A stretch of DNA of 64,000 nt, taken from positions 1,484,501 to 1,548,500 of the forward strand of contig NZ_CP073581.1 of NCBI RefSeq assembly GCF_018200035.1. Reading direction: 5' to 3'. The DNA comes from Sulfitobacter albidus. Lineage in GTDB: Bacteria > Pseudomonadota > Alphaproteobacteria > Rhodobacterales > Rhodobacteraceae. The notes below the pieces were generated by a model. That model saw only the letters and a program-made list of their open reading frames with translations. It was not told the origin of the DNA and searched no databases. The position numbers and the translations under genes are program-made. Below are positions 36,116 to 45,600 of the stretch, piece by piece; the stretch's first letter is position 1, and each line of letters opens with the position of its first letter.

Positions 36116-36864
36116 TGGGCAAGACACCAACAGGCAAAACACCGAGCGGCAAAAACACCTCGGGCCGTGGCCAGCGCGAGTTGAAGGTCAAGGTCAAATC
36201 CGCACGCGGGCGCAAGCTGAGCAGCACCCGCTGGCTGCAACGCCAGTTGAACGATCCTTACGTCAAACGCGCCAAGGCCGAAGGCTATCGCGGGCGCGCG
36301 GCGTTCAAGATCATGGAATTGGACGACAAATACCGCTTTCTCGTGCCCGGCGCGCGCATCGTCGATCTGGGGGCTGCGCCGGGTGGCTGGTGCCAGGTCG
36401 CCGTGAAACGCTGCAACGTGCTGGGCGAGCGCGGCGGCAAGGCCGTGGGCACGATCCTGGGCATTGACCTGCAGGAGATGGAGCCGATTGCAGGCTGCGA
36501 ATTGCACCAGCTCGATTTCATGGAGGATGACGCGGACCTCAAGGTCAAGGAATGGCTGGGCGGCAAGGCCGATGTGGTCATGTCCGACATGGCCGCGGCC
36601 TCCTCGGGGCACAAGCAGACGGACCATCTGCGCATCATCGCGCTGTGCGAGGCGGCGGCCTATTTCGCGTTCGACGTTCTGGATGAGGGCGGCACATTCG
36701 TCGCCAAGGTCTTGGCGGGCGGTGCCGAAGGAGAGCTGCAAAAGCTTCTCAAGCAACGCTTCACCAAGGTCGCCAATATCAAACCACCGAGCAGCCGGGC
36801 CGACAGTTCGGAAAAATTCGTGGTGGCCACCGGGTTCAAGGGCGAGGCCGACCCGGAGGAGTAA
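36115..36864 (+). CDS. rlmE: 23S rRNA 2'-O-methyltransferase (U2552)
   Basis: A 249-residue protein. After a basic Gly/Lys/Thr N-terminus ([19 protein letters not shown]) come [34 protein letters not shown], the SAM site [32 protein letters not shown] and [14 protein letters not shown], giving the K-D-K-E residues of RlmE/FtsJ. It methylates U2552 in the ribosomal A-loop. Translationally coupled to ppx. Confidence 0.94.
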   Translation: MGKTPTGKTPSGKNTSGRGQRELKVKVKSARGRKLSSTRWLQRQLNDPYVKRAKAEGYRGRAAFKIMELDDKYRFLVPGARIVDLGAAPGGWCQVAVKRCNVLGERGGKAVGTILGIDLQEMEPIAGCELHQLDFMEDDADLKVKEWLGGKADVVMSDMAAASSGHKQTDHLRIIALCEAAAYFAFDVLDEGGTFVAKVLAGGAEGELQKLLKQRFTKVANIKPPSSRADSSEKFVVATGFKGEADPEE

Positions 36865-36871
36865 AACGCAA

Positions 36872-36894
36872 GACGGCCCCGCGTGGGGGCCGTC
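36872..36894. terminator. Hairpin between convergent rlmE and nhaC
   Basis: GACGGCCCC (36872-36880) pairs with GGGGCCGTC (36886-36894). The tails are not T-rich, but the stem lies precisely between two convergent genes and probably serves both. Confidence 0.7.
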
Positions 36895-36915
36895 CGCTTG
36901 TGTTGGTCGTGCAGG

Positions 36916-38385
36916 TTACGCGATGACCATACGCTCCTCGCCGTCCGCGTCCCACTTCGCCTGCTCTTCCTCCGTCGCCTTTGGCGAGAACAGTCCGGTC
37001 CAGGCATAGAAGATCCCGATCACCGGCGCCGTCCAGCAGGCGAATGCCAGCGGGATATACAGCAGGTTTTCAAAGTTCCCCTCGAAGATGCCAAGCCCCA
37101 GCGTGGTGATGACAAAGGCACCGCCCGCGTTCCACGGGATCAGTGGCGAAATCAGCGTGCCGCCCTCTTCCACACCGCGCGCGAGGTTCAGCGTCGAATA
37201 GCCCATTCCGCGGTAGATCGGGCAGTACATCCGGCCCGGCAGCGCGATCGACAGATAGGGATCGCCCGCCACGACATTCGTCGCCGCCGAGGTCAGAATC
37301 GCAGAGGTCTGGATCCCGGCAAAGCTTTTCACCCGTGCGATGATCTGGTCGATCACCGCCTCAAGGCACCGCGTGCGTTCCAATGCGCCGCCAAAACCAA
37401 GCGCGAGCAGGATCAGGCTGATCGTCCACATCATCGACTGGATGCCACCGCGGTTGAGCAGGCTGTCGATCTCGGCCACGCCGGTCTCGATCTTGTAGCC
37501 CGAATTGGCGTAGGCGAAGATGTCGCTCAGCCCGTCGCCCTGGAAAATGATCCCCATCACGGCACCCGCGGCCACTCCGGCAAAAAGCGACGGGATCGGC
37601 GGGTTCTTGGTCACGGCAAGGCCGATCACGAGGGCCGCGGGGAGCAACAGCCAGGGCGAGATCCAGAAAGCCTCGTCCAGCGCGGCGGTGATGCCCTGGA
37701 TCTGCTCGAACGAGCCACCCGAGCCATCGATCAGTGTAAAGCCTGCCACCAGATACACCACAAGGGCGATCAGCATGGCGGGCACGGTCGTGGGCAGCAT
37801 GTTCTGGATATGCGCGAATACGGTCGTGCCGGTCACGGCCGGGGCCAGATTGGTCGTATCCGACAGCGGCGAAATCTTGTCCCCGAAAAACGCGCCGGAG
37901 ACCACCGCGCCCGCCGTCCAGTACACCGGAATGTCAAAGCCCGCGCCGATCCCCATCAGCGCCAGACCCACCGTGCCGACCGTGCCCCAGGATGTGCCCA
38001 GTGACAGCGAGACGACGGCACACAGGATCATCGCCGCCGCAAGAAAGATCTGTGGCGTCAGCACCAGAAGCCCGTAGTAGATCAGCGTCGGCACCGTGCC
38101 GCTGGCGATCCAGACCCCGATAATCATGCCAACCACGATCAGAACCGACACCGCAGGCAGCGAGATGCGGATCACGTGGAACAGGCCCTTTTCGATGCTG
38201 TCCCACTCATGGCCCAGCGACAGACCGACGAGGCCGGTGATGGCGATCCCGATGGCCAGCGGGATATGCGGCACAAAATTCCCAAAATAGAAAAGCTGGA
38301 GCGCAAGCACTCCGAGTGTCACGACGATCGGCACGAGGGCCAGACCGAGTGACGGTTTGCGGTATTCCGTCTGTGGCTTCGGCAT
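36916..38385 (-). CDS. nhaC: NhaC-family Na+/H+ antiporter
   Basis: A 489-residue protein from ATG 38385 with GGGAG upstream. About twelve hydrophobic segments. SLGTSWGTVGTVG, GAFFGDKISPLSDTTNLAPAV and SAATNVVAGDPYLSIALPGRMY are NhaC motifs carrying the ion-site Asp residues. It exports Na+ in exchange for protons, useful in seawater. It is the last chromosomal gene before the island on this side. Confidence 0.9.
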   Translation of the reverse strand: MPKPQTEYRKPSLGLALVPIVVTLGVLALQLFYFGNFVPHIPLAIGIAITGLVGLSLGHEWDSIEKGLFHVIRISLPAVSVLIVVGMIIGVWIASGTVPTLIYYGLLVLTPQIFLAAAMILCAVVSLSLGTSWGTVGTVGLALMGIGAGFDIPVYWTAGAVVSGAFFGDKISPLSDTTNLAPAVTGTTVFAHIQNMLPTTVPAMLIALVVYLVAGFTLIDGSGGSFEQIQGITAALDEAFWISPWLLLPAALVIGLAVTKNPPIPSLFAGVAAGAVMGIIFQGDGLSDIFAYANSGYKIETGVAEIDSLLNRGGIQSMMWTISLILLALGFGGALERTRCLEAVIDQIIARVKSFAGIQTSAILTSAATNVVAGDPYLSIALPGRMYCPIYRGMGYSTLNLARGVEEGGTLISPLIPWNAGGAFVITTLGLGIFEGNFENLLYIPLAFACWTAPVIGIFYAWTGLFSPKATEEEQAKWDADGEERMVIA

Positions 38386-38596
38386 TGAAGTCTCCCTGAT
38401 TGGCTGTTTTTCGCCCGCGCAGTCCGGTTGCTGGACCATCGTTCGGCGATAGCGGTCCAGCGTCTACAACCTAGAGGGTGAGTTCAAGGGGTGCGACACA
38501 ATTAAGGTCAGAACGACATCATTGGCGCGCCACGCAGGGAATTCGCCCGCGCAAACGCGGGATCGAGGAAATTGTCCTTAGGTCATTCAGAAAAAT

Positions 38597-38641
38597 TGGC
38601 GGACCCTAGAGGATTCGAACCTCTGACCTCTGCCTTCGGAG
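38597..38641 (-). pseudogene. 3' half of a split tRNA-Arg(CCG), island left attachment site
   Basis: On the minus strand this reads CTCCGAAGGCAGAGGTC, then T-arm AGAGGTTCGAATCCTCT, acceptor strand AGGGTCC, G and CCA: a normal 3' half from the anticodon loop onward with no 5' half attached. The missing half is at 49919-49960. The first ten bases, GCCTTCGGAG on the + strand (38632-38641), are the shared core. Confidence 0.9.
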
Positions 38642-38820
38642 CGGGTCTAATGGGCTCTCCTAAACATGCGATAGAGCCCTCTAGAGCACTATAATCGTTG
38701 AATATTTATAGACACGACCACGCGCTGCTCCGAAAGCTCTATCCGAGAATACGCCTTGGTTTCCGGCCGCGTGGTTGCGTCCTGCTTTCGTGAAACCGGG
38801 CGCAGAAAGAGGGTTTGAGC

Positions 38821-40179
38821 ATGCCAAAGCTCACGAAGCGATTTGTCGAAGCGGTCAGGCCGGGACCCAAGGGCACGGCGGCCTGGGATGACGAGGTGAC
38901 CGGCTTCGGGCTCCGCGTCTACCCCTCTGGGAAGCGCAGTTACATCATCCAGTACCGCTCGCGGGGTCGATGCCGCCGCTACACGATCGGCCGGCATGGA
39001 ATCTGGACGCCCGAGATGGCGCGGCGGGAGGCGAAGGCCCTACTCGGCAACGTCGCCCGGGGCAACGATCCGGCCGAGGAACGCGAGGAGGACCGAAGGG
39101 CGCTGACGATAAAGCAGCTCTGCGAGCAATATATCGAGGATATGGAGGCCGGTCTGATTATGGGCAAAGGCGGCCGACCCAAGAGAGCCTCGACGATCGA
39201 AATCGACGTGGGCCGCATCCGTCGGCACATCATCCCCCTCCTCGGTACCCGCCGCGTCCGCGACATCACCAAGCCGGACATGAACAACCTGATGAAGGAC
39301 ATCATCGCGGGCAAGACGCGCGTCGTGATGAAAACCGAGAAGCTGCGCGGCAAGGCCATCGTGCGCGGGGGTCGCGGAACTGCGATCCGCACCATGGGAC
39401 TTTTGGGCGGGATATTCTCCTACGCGGTGGAAGCTGGCGTGATCGACCACAACCCGACCCATGGCTTGCGCAAGCCGAAATACCAAGTGCGCGATCGGCG
39501 GCTGAGTGAGGCGGAGTACCGAATTCTTGGCGGCATTCTGCGACAGGCACAGAAGAGCGACAACTATCGGCTTCATGCCGAGATCCTCTGGATACTTGCC
39601 GTGACCGGCTGCCGACGTGGGGAGATCATCAATCTCAGATGGAGCGAGGTCGATATCGAAGGCAGTTGCCTGCGCCTGATCGACAGCAAGGAAGACGCGT
39701 CAGTGCGCCCCATCGGACTTCCGGTGATCGAATATCTGGAAAGCAAGCGGTCACAGCGAACCGGCACCTACGTCTTTCCCGGCCAGGGCATCGACAACGC
39801 GGTGGGCAACTTTCCCCAAAGCTGGAAGAAGCTCCTGACCGATACGCCGCTTTGGGATGTGACACCGCATGTCCTTCGGCAAAGCTTTGCCAGCATCGCG
39901 AATGACCTCGGCTTCACTGAGATCACGATCGCTGCCCTGATCGGACACGCGAAAGGTTCCGTGACGAGCCGGAACGTGCACACACTGGATTCAACGCTGA
40001 TTATGGCGGCCGACACGGTCGCGGGATATCTCAAGGCTTTGCTGGTAGGCGTCGAGTTCCGGCGGAACACGTACACGCTGGACCGGGAGTCGCGACGCTC
40101 GGCAATCGAACACATGCTGATCGAGTCGCGACCGGCTCCAAAGCCAAAGTTGCTTGAATATTGGGACTCGGGTCGTTGA
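38821..40179 (+). CDS. Tyrosine-type integrase, catalytic Tyr apparently replaced by Asn
   Basis: A 452-residue protein from ATG 38821 with AGAAAGAGGG upstream. The N-terminal arm-binding domain (TKRFVEAVRPGPKGTAAWDDEVTGFGLRVYPSGK, DUF4102 type) precedes a core-binding domain and the catalytic domain. Catalytic Arg is in AVTGCRRGEIINLRW, the H-x-x-R in TPHVLRQSFAS, and the next His in LIGHAKGSVTSR. Related integrases continue RYVH; here it reads RNVHTLDST, with codon AAC in place of TAC. It is next to the left end, as expected for the island's own integrase, but may be inactive. Confidence 0.9.
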   Translation: MPKLTKRFVEAVRPGPKGTAAWDDEVTGFGLRVYPSGKRSYIIQYRSRGRCRRYTIGRHGIWTPEMARREAKALLGNVARGNDPAEEREEDRRALTIKQLCEQYIEDMEAGLIMGKGGRPKRASTIEIDVGRIRRHIIPLLGTRRVRDITKPDMNNLMKDIIAGKTRVVMKTEKLRGKAIVRGGRGTAIRTMGLLGGIFSYAVEAGVIDHNPTHGLRKPKYQVRDRRLSEAEYRILGGILRQAQKSDNYRLHAEILWILAVTGCRRGEIINLRWSEVDIEGSCLRLIDSKEDASVRPIGLPVIEYLESKRSQRTGTYVFPGQGIDNAVGNFPQSWKKLLTDTPLWDVTPHVLRQSFASIANDLGFTEITIAALIGHAKGSVTSRNVHTLDSTLIMAADTVAGYLKALLVGVEFRRNTYTLDRESRRSAIEHMLIESRPAPKPKLLEYWDSGR

Positions 40180-40505
40180 TATAGTGCAAGGAAAACCAAA
40201 CACGATGCAGCCACTGTTAGTTGCAAGGGTTTGCAACTCATCTTTTCTGCGGTTGATGACGTATACGGTTCCTCGGGCTATAAATCGAAACCCGAGTAAG
40301 GATTGGACAGCGACGTGAGGGACGCGCAGTTATCTGTTCACCGACCAATCACATACCATGGTCTATTGGTAAAATAGCTCACGGTCGAGCCGCCACCTCA
40401 AGGGCGCGCTAAACCTTTCGATTCAATTCCTTTGACAATGTGTCCGGCGAGTAGCTTAGAGAACCCGTCAGCAACAACATCGCTGCAGTATTGGTCTGCG
40501 AGTCG
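40180..40505. other. Non-coding gap in the island
   Basis: Lower GC than the surroundings, with no convincing reading frame. It holds one perfect hairpin, GTTGCAA-GGGT-TTGCAAC (40220-40237), 40 bp after the integrase, which could terminate or stabilise its transcript. Nothing else is recognised. Confidence 0.5.
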
Positions 40506-42585
40506 CTATAATACCTGCGCCCAAACCACAGCCGAGCGCTCCCGTTTCTCTATTTCATCAATATCAGCATGCCGTAGTGTATCAATTTCACGTACCGCCG
40601 ATAAAACCAAATCGCATAAGCCACAAATCCTAAATTGGAAATTATATTGTCTGATCAATTCCTCGAAGCGGCCCCAATGCTTCGCATACCCATCAAATTT
40701 AAACATGTGATCCGGCTGCACTCGGTGCTCTCCTCTCAAGACGCGGTCCATTAGGGGGACGTTCTTTGAGAACACTAGTGTCAGAAACATGACAATTACG
40801 TTCTGAAGAATGCGGGCTTCAAGATGCGATAGAAAACGTTCGCATTCTTTGTCTTCGCACGCCTGTGCCAGTGAATGCACGCTTTCTAAATCGTCCAAGC
40901 ATTCCTTAGCGTATCCTAAAGCTGCCCAGATATCTCGCCGACTAGCCAACTTACGCAAGGGGCGTTCAGGCCCGTCGCGTTTCTGCTCCATACCGATTGT
41001 ATCAGTCATCAGAAACATGTCCATCCAACCGGACATGTGAATAAGCCTAAGGCGCACGGAGCGAACAAGTTTCGAAGCCTCTGCGCCCAAAAGTGAGGTG
41101 TCCAGTTCTGCCGCCCGATCGAGATCGCGTTGAGCACGAGCGAAATCTTTCTCCAAGAGCCCACGCATGAACTGATAGGTAGGTTGGCGCGTGTTCTTGA
41201 AATAGTTCGATGGGGCTGTGCTGCGTTCACAGTAATGGCGAAAAATGAATAGCTCCTGAAGTGCGAGCCTTTCGACCACTTCCATCTTATTCAGGTCATG
41301 GCTCTGACGTCGCATCACCACAGAGACCTGATGCAACACCGTTGACGCCAAGCTCGCGGCAGCGGTCATCTCGCCCTTGGAGGCAAAAGCAGCACACATA
41401 ACTAGCGTGATATCATAGAGATAGCATCGATCTTCTGAACTCCCGGAGGAATTCGTCAGCGAACCGAGCAAACGATCGAACTCGTCCAGCGTGTCTGCGC
41501 GGCTAAGATCGACCTCGACTTCTGTACGAGCATTAGGCCGTTTCCCCCATGGCGCTCGCTCTAGGAACTTACGTTCCAAAAGTGCACGGCCTTTTTCGGA
41601 ATACAAGAAAAAGAGCCGGGTAAATTCCTGATGAAGAATGCGCAAAGCCATCGCCGGGACCGGCGTCAATTGCTTCGAATCGATCTTCAGAGTCCGCGCG
41701 ACCAGCTCCTCGCTATTTAGCGTTCTTTCCCAGATGGCGCTCGCCATATCGCGGTTTCTGCGCGCCAAGTCTTTTAGGGTTGTGGTCGTGAAAGGGTTTG
41801 TCGGATCCTCAAGGCTTTGTATTAACGCATCAAAGATTTCTCGGATTACTGTAACGGTCTCGCTTCGGTCCCAGTTCTTGCCGGTCCTCGCCGACTGGAA
41901 CTGAACTCTATCCAATACACCCTGTTTCCTTGAGACCTGCGCTACGGCTGTGTCCCGAAGCCAACGAACAAGATCTCGTGCGATCTCCTTCGTATTTTCT
42001 AGATCTTTCTCTTCCTGTTCCCGAGGCGCGTCGGAGTACCCATCCTCATAGTCTTCCAGATAGGGCGTCATCACCGCGTCGAACCGCTGCGAAATCTCAG
42101 TGATCGCACTCAGTGCGCCCTCGTCAAACTCGAAAACGTCGGGCAGGAGCAATGGATGGCGCAGAGGTACGTCGAGTCGCCCAGCGGGCAAAACACTCAG
42201 AATATTGGCCAGAAGCAAGCTACGGGTAACAAGTTCCACGCGTTCTTGGCGTCCGGTCTTACGCAGGAAGGAATTCACCGTGTGGATGTCAGCGAAGGCG
42301 AGCGCGTCATTTTCGGCGACGACCGTGACAGCCTCTAGGTCTCTGCCAAACTTCGGCACACTAGCGAGTTTCGCAATTGCCGAACGTACGCCCTCGAATT
42401 CCAGTGCGACCTTTGGGTCGGCGACAAAATCCTGAAAACCGCCCCAGTCAAAATTTGCAATCGCGCGCGCGACCGATCGATTTTCAAACTCCGGTCCGCG
42501 CAGGTAAACATAATCAGAGGAGCGGAAAACCTCGCCAAGTTTCTGGAGCGTCGTTCTGCGCCTGACCTGCTCCCCATTGAGTCCG

Positions 42586-43480
42586 CTAATTTAGGTTAGC
42601 TCTGTTCAGGTTTTGGTCTTCACTTGACCGCTTAGCATATTCTGCTGGCGTCAGGCCAGCGAGGCTTGTGTGTGGGCGGTGATGATTAAAATCGATACGC
42701 CATGCCTCGATCAGATGACGCGCATGTCTGAGGCTGTCGAACAGGTTTTCGTTCAGGCACTCATCCCTCAAGCGTCCGTTGAAAGACTCCACAAAGCCGT
42801 TTTGCATTGGCTTGCCAGGGGCGATGTAGTGCCAATCAACCTTGCGATCCTCTTGCCATTTCAGGATGGCGTTTGATGTCAGTTCGGTGCCGTTGTCCGA
42901 GACCACCATGCAGGGATAGCCACGCATCTCGGCAATCCGGTCCAGCTCCCGCGCGACACGGTCGCCTGAGAGTGATGTGTCGACCACAGCAGCCAGACAT
43001 TCGCGGCTGAAGTCATCAATCACGTTCAGGATGCGGAAGCGCCGACCACAGGACAGGCTGTCAGACACGAAGTCCAGGCTCCACCGCTGGTTCGGCCCCT
43101 GAGGGATCGCCATGGGCGTTCTGGTGCCCACTGCGCGCTTGCGACCGCCCCGTTTACGGACTGTTAACCCTTCTTCGCGGTAAATCCGGTACAGCTTCTT
43201 CCAGTTCACCCATTGCCCGGCAGGCGATTTGCAAGGCAAATCTGCCGAGAGGGGGCCAGCCTTCCCGCTTGAGCAGGATGTGCAAGCGGCGATATTCAAA
43301 ACGTCGCCGCTCGGACGACAGTTCCTTCAGCCGCCCACGCAACTCAATGTCCGCGGGTCGCTTTGACACACGCCGATAGACACGCGGATCGATCCCGGCC
43401 AAGGCACAGGCCCGCTTCTGATTGTATCGCCTTTCTGTCATGGCCCAGGTCACAGCTTTCCTGCGTGAACCGGGCTTCAA
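42586..43480 (-). pseudogene. IS3-family transposase orfB, disrupted
   Basis: The upstream part (43480 to about 43253) encodes the HTH_21-like region ending [17 protein letters not shown]. The catalytic part resumes at about 43207 with [26 protein letters not shown] and holds the DDE residues in [19 protein letters not shown] and [12 protein letters not shown]. Between TGG and GTGAAC lie 46 extra bases, not a multiple of three, so the frames do not join. The IS is probably unable to move by itself. Confidence 0.85.
43218..43247. repeat. Small palindrome inserted in a transposase gene
   Basis: CGGCA-GGC-GATTTGC (43218-43232) and GCAAATC-TGCCG (43236-43247) form a 12-bp stem with a 3-nt bulge and an AAG loop. 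It sits in the 46-nt excess sequence that splits orfB, at a point where homologous transposases read REGxxVNWKKLY. A short palindromic repeat that inserts in coding sequence is the likely nature. Confidence 0.6.
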
Positions 43481-43743
43481 AAGTTTTTTCCCAACATTTC
43501 CTTGAGCGTCGACACGTCCATCATCTGTTCAGCCAGCAGCTTCTTCAACTTGGCATTCTCTGCCTCAAGCGCCTTCAGCTTCTTCGCGTCAGACACTTCC
43601 ATCCCGCCATACTGGGATCGCCATTTGTAAAACGTCGCATCGCTCACACCATGCTTGCGGCACAGATCAGCAGCGGTCGCACCAGCCTGATGCTCCTTCA
43701 GTATCCCGATTATCTGTTCTTCACTGAAACGGCTTCTCTTCAT
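43477..43743 (-). CDS. IS3-family transposase orfA
   Basis: An 88-residue protein, MKRSRFSEEQIIGILKEHQAGATAADLCRKHGVSDATFYKWRSQYGG, an HTH_8-type DNA-binding domain, followed by a leucine-zipper-like helix KLKALEAENAKLKKLLAEQMMDVSTLKEML. It overlaps the orfB frame, where a programmed -1 slip normally makes the fused transposase. Confidence 0.93.
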   Translation of the reverse strand: MKRSRFSEEQIIGILKEHQAGATAADLCRKHGVSDATFYKWRSQYGGMEVSDAKKLKALEAENAKLKKLLAEQMMDVSTLKEMLGKNF

Positions 43744-44456
43744 CGTCTGTCTCCTTCTTGGAGAACAGGCTAACCAAAAACGCCGGACATTTCAGGGGAG
43801 CAGGTCACTCCCGATGAGCGACTTGACGATGCTCATGCTCCAGCTTGGCATGAAGTCATCACGGAATTTCTCGAACTCCCCCAATACCTTCGCGTCTGTC
43901 TGCGGACTGACTATGTAATCCCGGATACATTCCAGAGCCTCAGGTGGGAAATCGATTGCTTCTGCTCTATCAACCTTCGGGAAAAGGCTCTCTTGATCAC
44001 CCCGATTTAGGTTTTCAATGGCGCTCCAAACATCCTGAATTTCCTGCGCGTAGCTGTCCAATAGAACAAAGGGGCGGCGCGGTGCCGCGACGAGCCAGTG
44101 CGATATTAGATGGTCGAGATCTTCAACCTGAGCGTCCCAATCTTTGTCACCAGCAATAAGACCATTGAAGGTGAACGCGGTATTGTGTGGTCGTGAATGC
44201 TGAACAAGGGCAATGATTTCTACGGAATCGAGAGCCAAGATGGCATTGCTGCTTTCCTGTTTCTGGCTGCGGTTCGCGTCCATGATCAGTCCATTTAGGG
44301 CTGTGTGAAAACGGATAGCAGGTGTGATGGTACTTTTGGGGTACGCGCGGAGAAGGGCAGCGGCCTGCTCAAGCTCGTCGTCGAAAAAGATGTCCTGACC
44401 ATGCCGATCGTTCATCCGGTAATCCCCCCATTTTTAATGGGGTCCAGCCGTAGAAT

Positions 44457-45257
44457 TCAGGCGGCTGTTTTCAGTTTCATGGCGGGTGTCATGCCGCCGA
44501 TGCCCATGTTGGGTCGCTCGTTGTTGTAAGTCCAGAGCCATTCCGTTGCTTGGTCTTGTGCCTCCTCAATGGTTTCAAAGATGTATTGGCCCAACCATTC
44601 GCCACGAACGGTGCGGTTATAGCGTTCGATGTAGGCGTTCTGCTGCGGCTTACCGGGTTGGATATATTCAAGCTGCACGTTGCATTTTTCAGCCCATTCC
44701 ATGAGCTTCCCACTGACGTATTCCGGGCCGTTGTCCACACGAATAGTTTGGGGCTATCCGCGCCACTCTATGATCTGGTTCAGCGCACGCACGACACGTT
44801 CAGCAGGCAGCGAGAAGTCGACCTCAATGGCCAGACCTTCGCGATTGAAGTCATCTAAGACATTTAACGTCCTGATCGAGCGACCATCGGCGAGCTGATC
44901 CGCCATAAAATCCATAGACCAAGTCCCATTGGGTCTTTCAGGCACCGCCAGTGGTTCCGGCTTGTCCCGCTTCAACCGTTTCTTAGGCTTGATCCGCAGG
45001 TTCAACTCCAATTCACAGTAGATCCGGTAGACGCGCTTGTGGTTCCAGCCGTAGCCTTGAACGTTGCGCAGGTACAAAAAGCACAACCCAAAGCCCCAAG
45101 AGCGCTTGTTTGCCGTCAGACGTTCAAGCCAGTCAGCAATCTCTTGGTTCTCATCGCTCAGCACTGGGCTGTAGCGATAACACGTCTCACTGATTTCGAA
45201 CGCCCTGCACGCCAACGCGATGCTGACGCCGTGTCCAGCGACCGCATTCATGGCCAT
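44457..45257 (-). pseudogene. IS3-family transposase orfB with internal stop
   Basis: The frame begins [31 protein letters not shown] and contains [15 protein letters not shown] (first Asp). At 44754-44756 it meets TAG after QIIEWRG; the same frame goes on PQTIRVDNGPEYVSGKLMEW (second Asp) and AYIERYNRTVRGEWL (Glu) to 44457. Related transposases have Lys (AAG/AAA) at the TAG, so a single base change has cut the catalytic domain in two. Confidence 0.87.
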
Positions 45258-45277
45258 CTCTCGCCTCTGAGACGGCC

Positions 45278-45544
45278 TTAACGCTTTTTTCCAAGGGCTT
45301 CCTTCAGCAGATCGTTCTGCATGCTCATCTCAGCATACATGCGCTTCAGGCGGCGGTTCTCTTCGGCCATGTCCTTCATCTCGGACATCAAAGACGCATC
45401 CATCCCGCCAAACTTCGCACGCCACTTATAAAAGCTGGCGCTGCTCATCCAATGCTCACGGCAAAGCTCTGAGACCGGCACACCGCCCTCCGCTTGCTTC
45501 AAGATGCCCATGATCTGCGCGTCGCTATATCGTCCATTCTTCAT
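45278..45544 (-). CDS. IS3-family transposase orfA
   Basis: An 88-residue protein from ATG 45544 with GAGGAG upstream: [47 protein letters not shown], a helix-turn-helix, then a coiled coil [29 protein letters not shown]. It belongs to the second IS and precedes the damaged orfB. Confidence 0.93.
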   Translation of the reverse strand: MKNGRYSDAQIMGILKQAEGGVPVSELCREHWMSSASFYKWRAKFGGMDASLMSEMKDMAEENRRLKRMYAEMSMQNDLLKEALGKKR

Positions 45545-45600
45545 CGTAAATCTCCTCAGATATCTTGCCGAGAAAATTCTACTTCCGCACACCCCTAATT

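Larger units (their letters stand above)
42563..43807 (-). mobile_element. IS3-family insertion sequence, 1245 bp
   Basis: Terminal inverted repeats TGACCTGCTCCCC at 42563-42575 and 43795-43807 (reverse complement) are perfect over 13 bp. Flanking 4-mers CGCC (left) and CTCC (right) differ at one base and are likely a diverged target duplication. Inside are orfA and orfB on the minus strand, the usual two-frame arrangement. orfB is further damaged by a short palindromic insert. Confidence 0.9.
40506..44415 (-). pseudogene. Large unknown island gene interrupted by an IS3-family element
   Basis: The first part (44415-43808) encodes MNDRHGQDIFFDDELEQAA... up to SLIGS; the second (42558-40506) continues RTTLQKLGEVFRSSDYVYLRGPEF... 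to a stop at 40506. Removing the IS and one copy of a 4-bp near-duplication (GGAG/GGCG) joins them in frame into 886 codons. The protein is soluble, helical and unlike any family I can name; a stretch AENDALAFADIHTVNSF near residue 295 slightly recalls PIN-like domains. Its first ATG is two bases from a second IS, with the frame open into it, so the true N-terminus may be lost too. Confidence 0.72.

Noticed and set aside
38641..38820. Possible regenerated 5' half of tRNA-Arg next to the left end
   Set aside because: Sequence beyond the core (GAGCCC, TTAGACCCG) cannot form an acceptor or D-arm with the 3' half.
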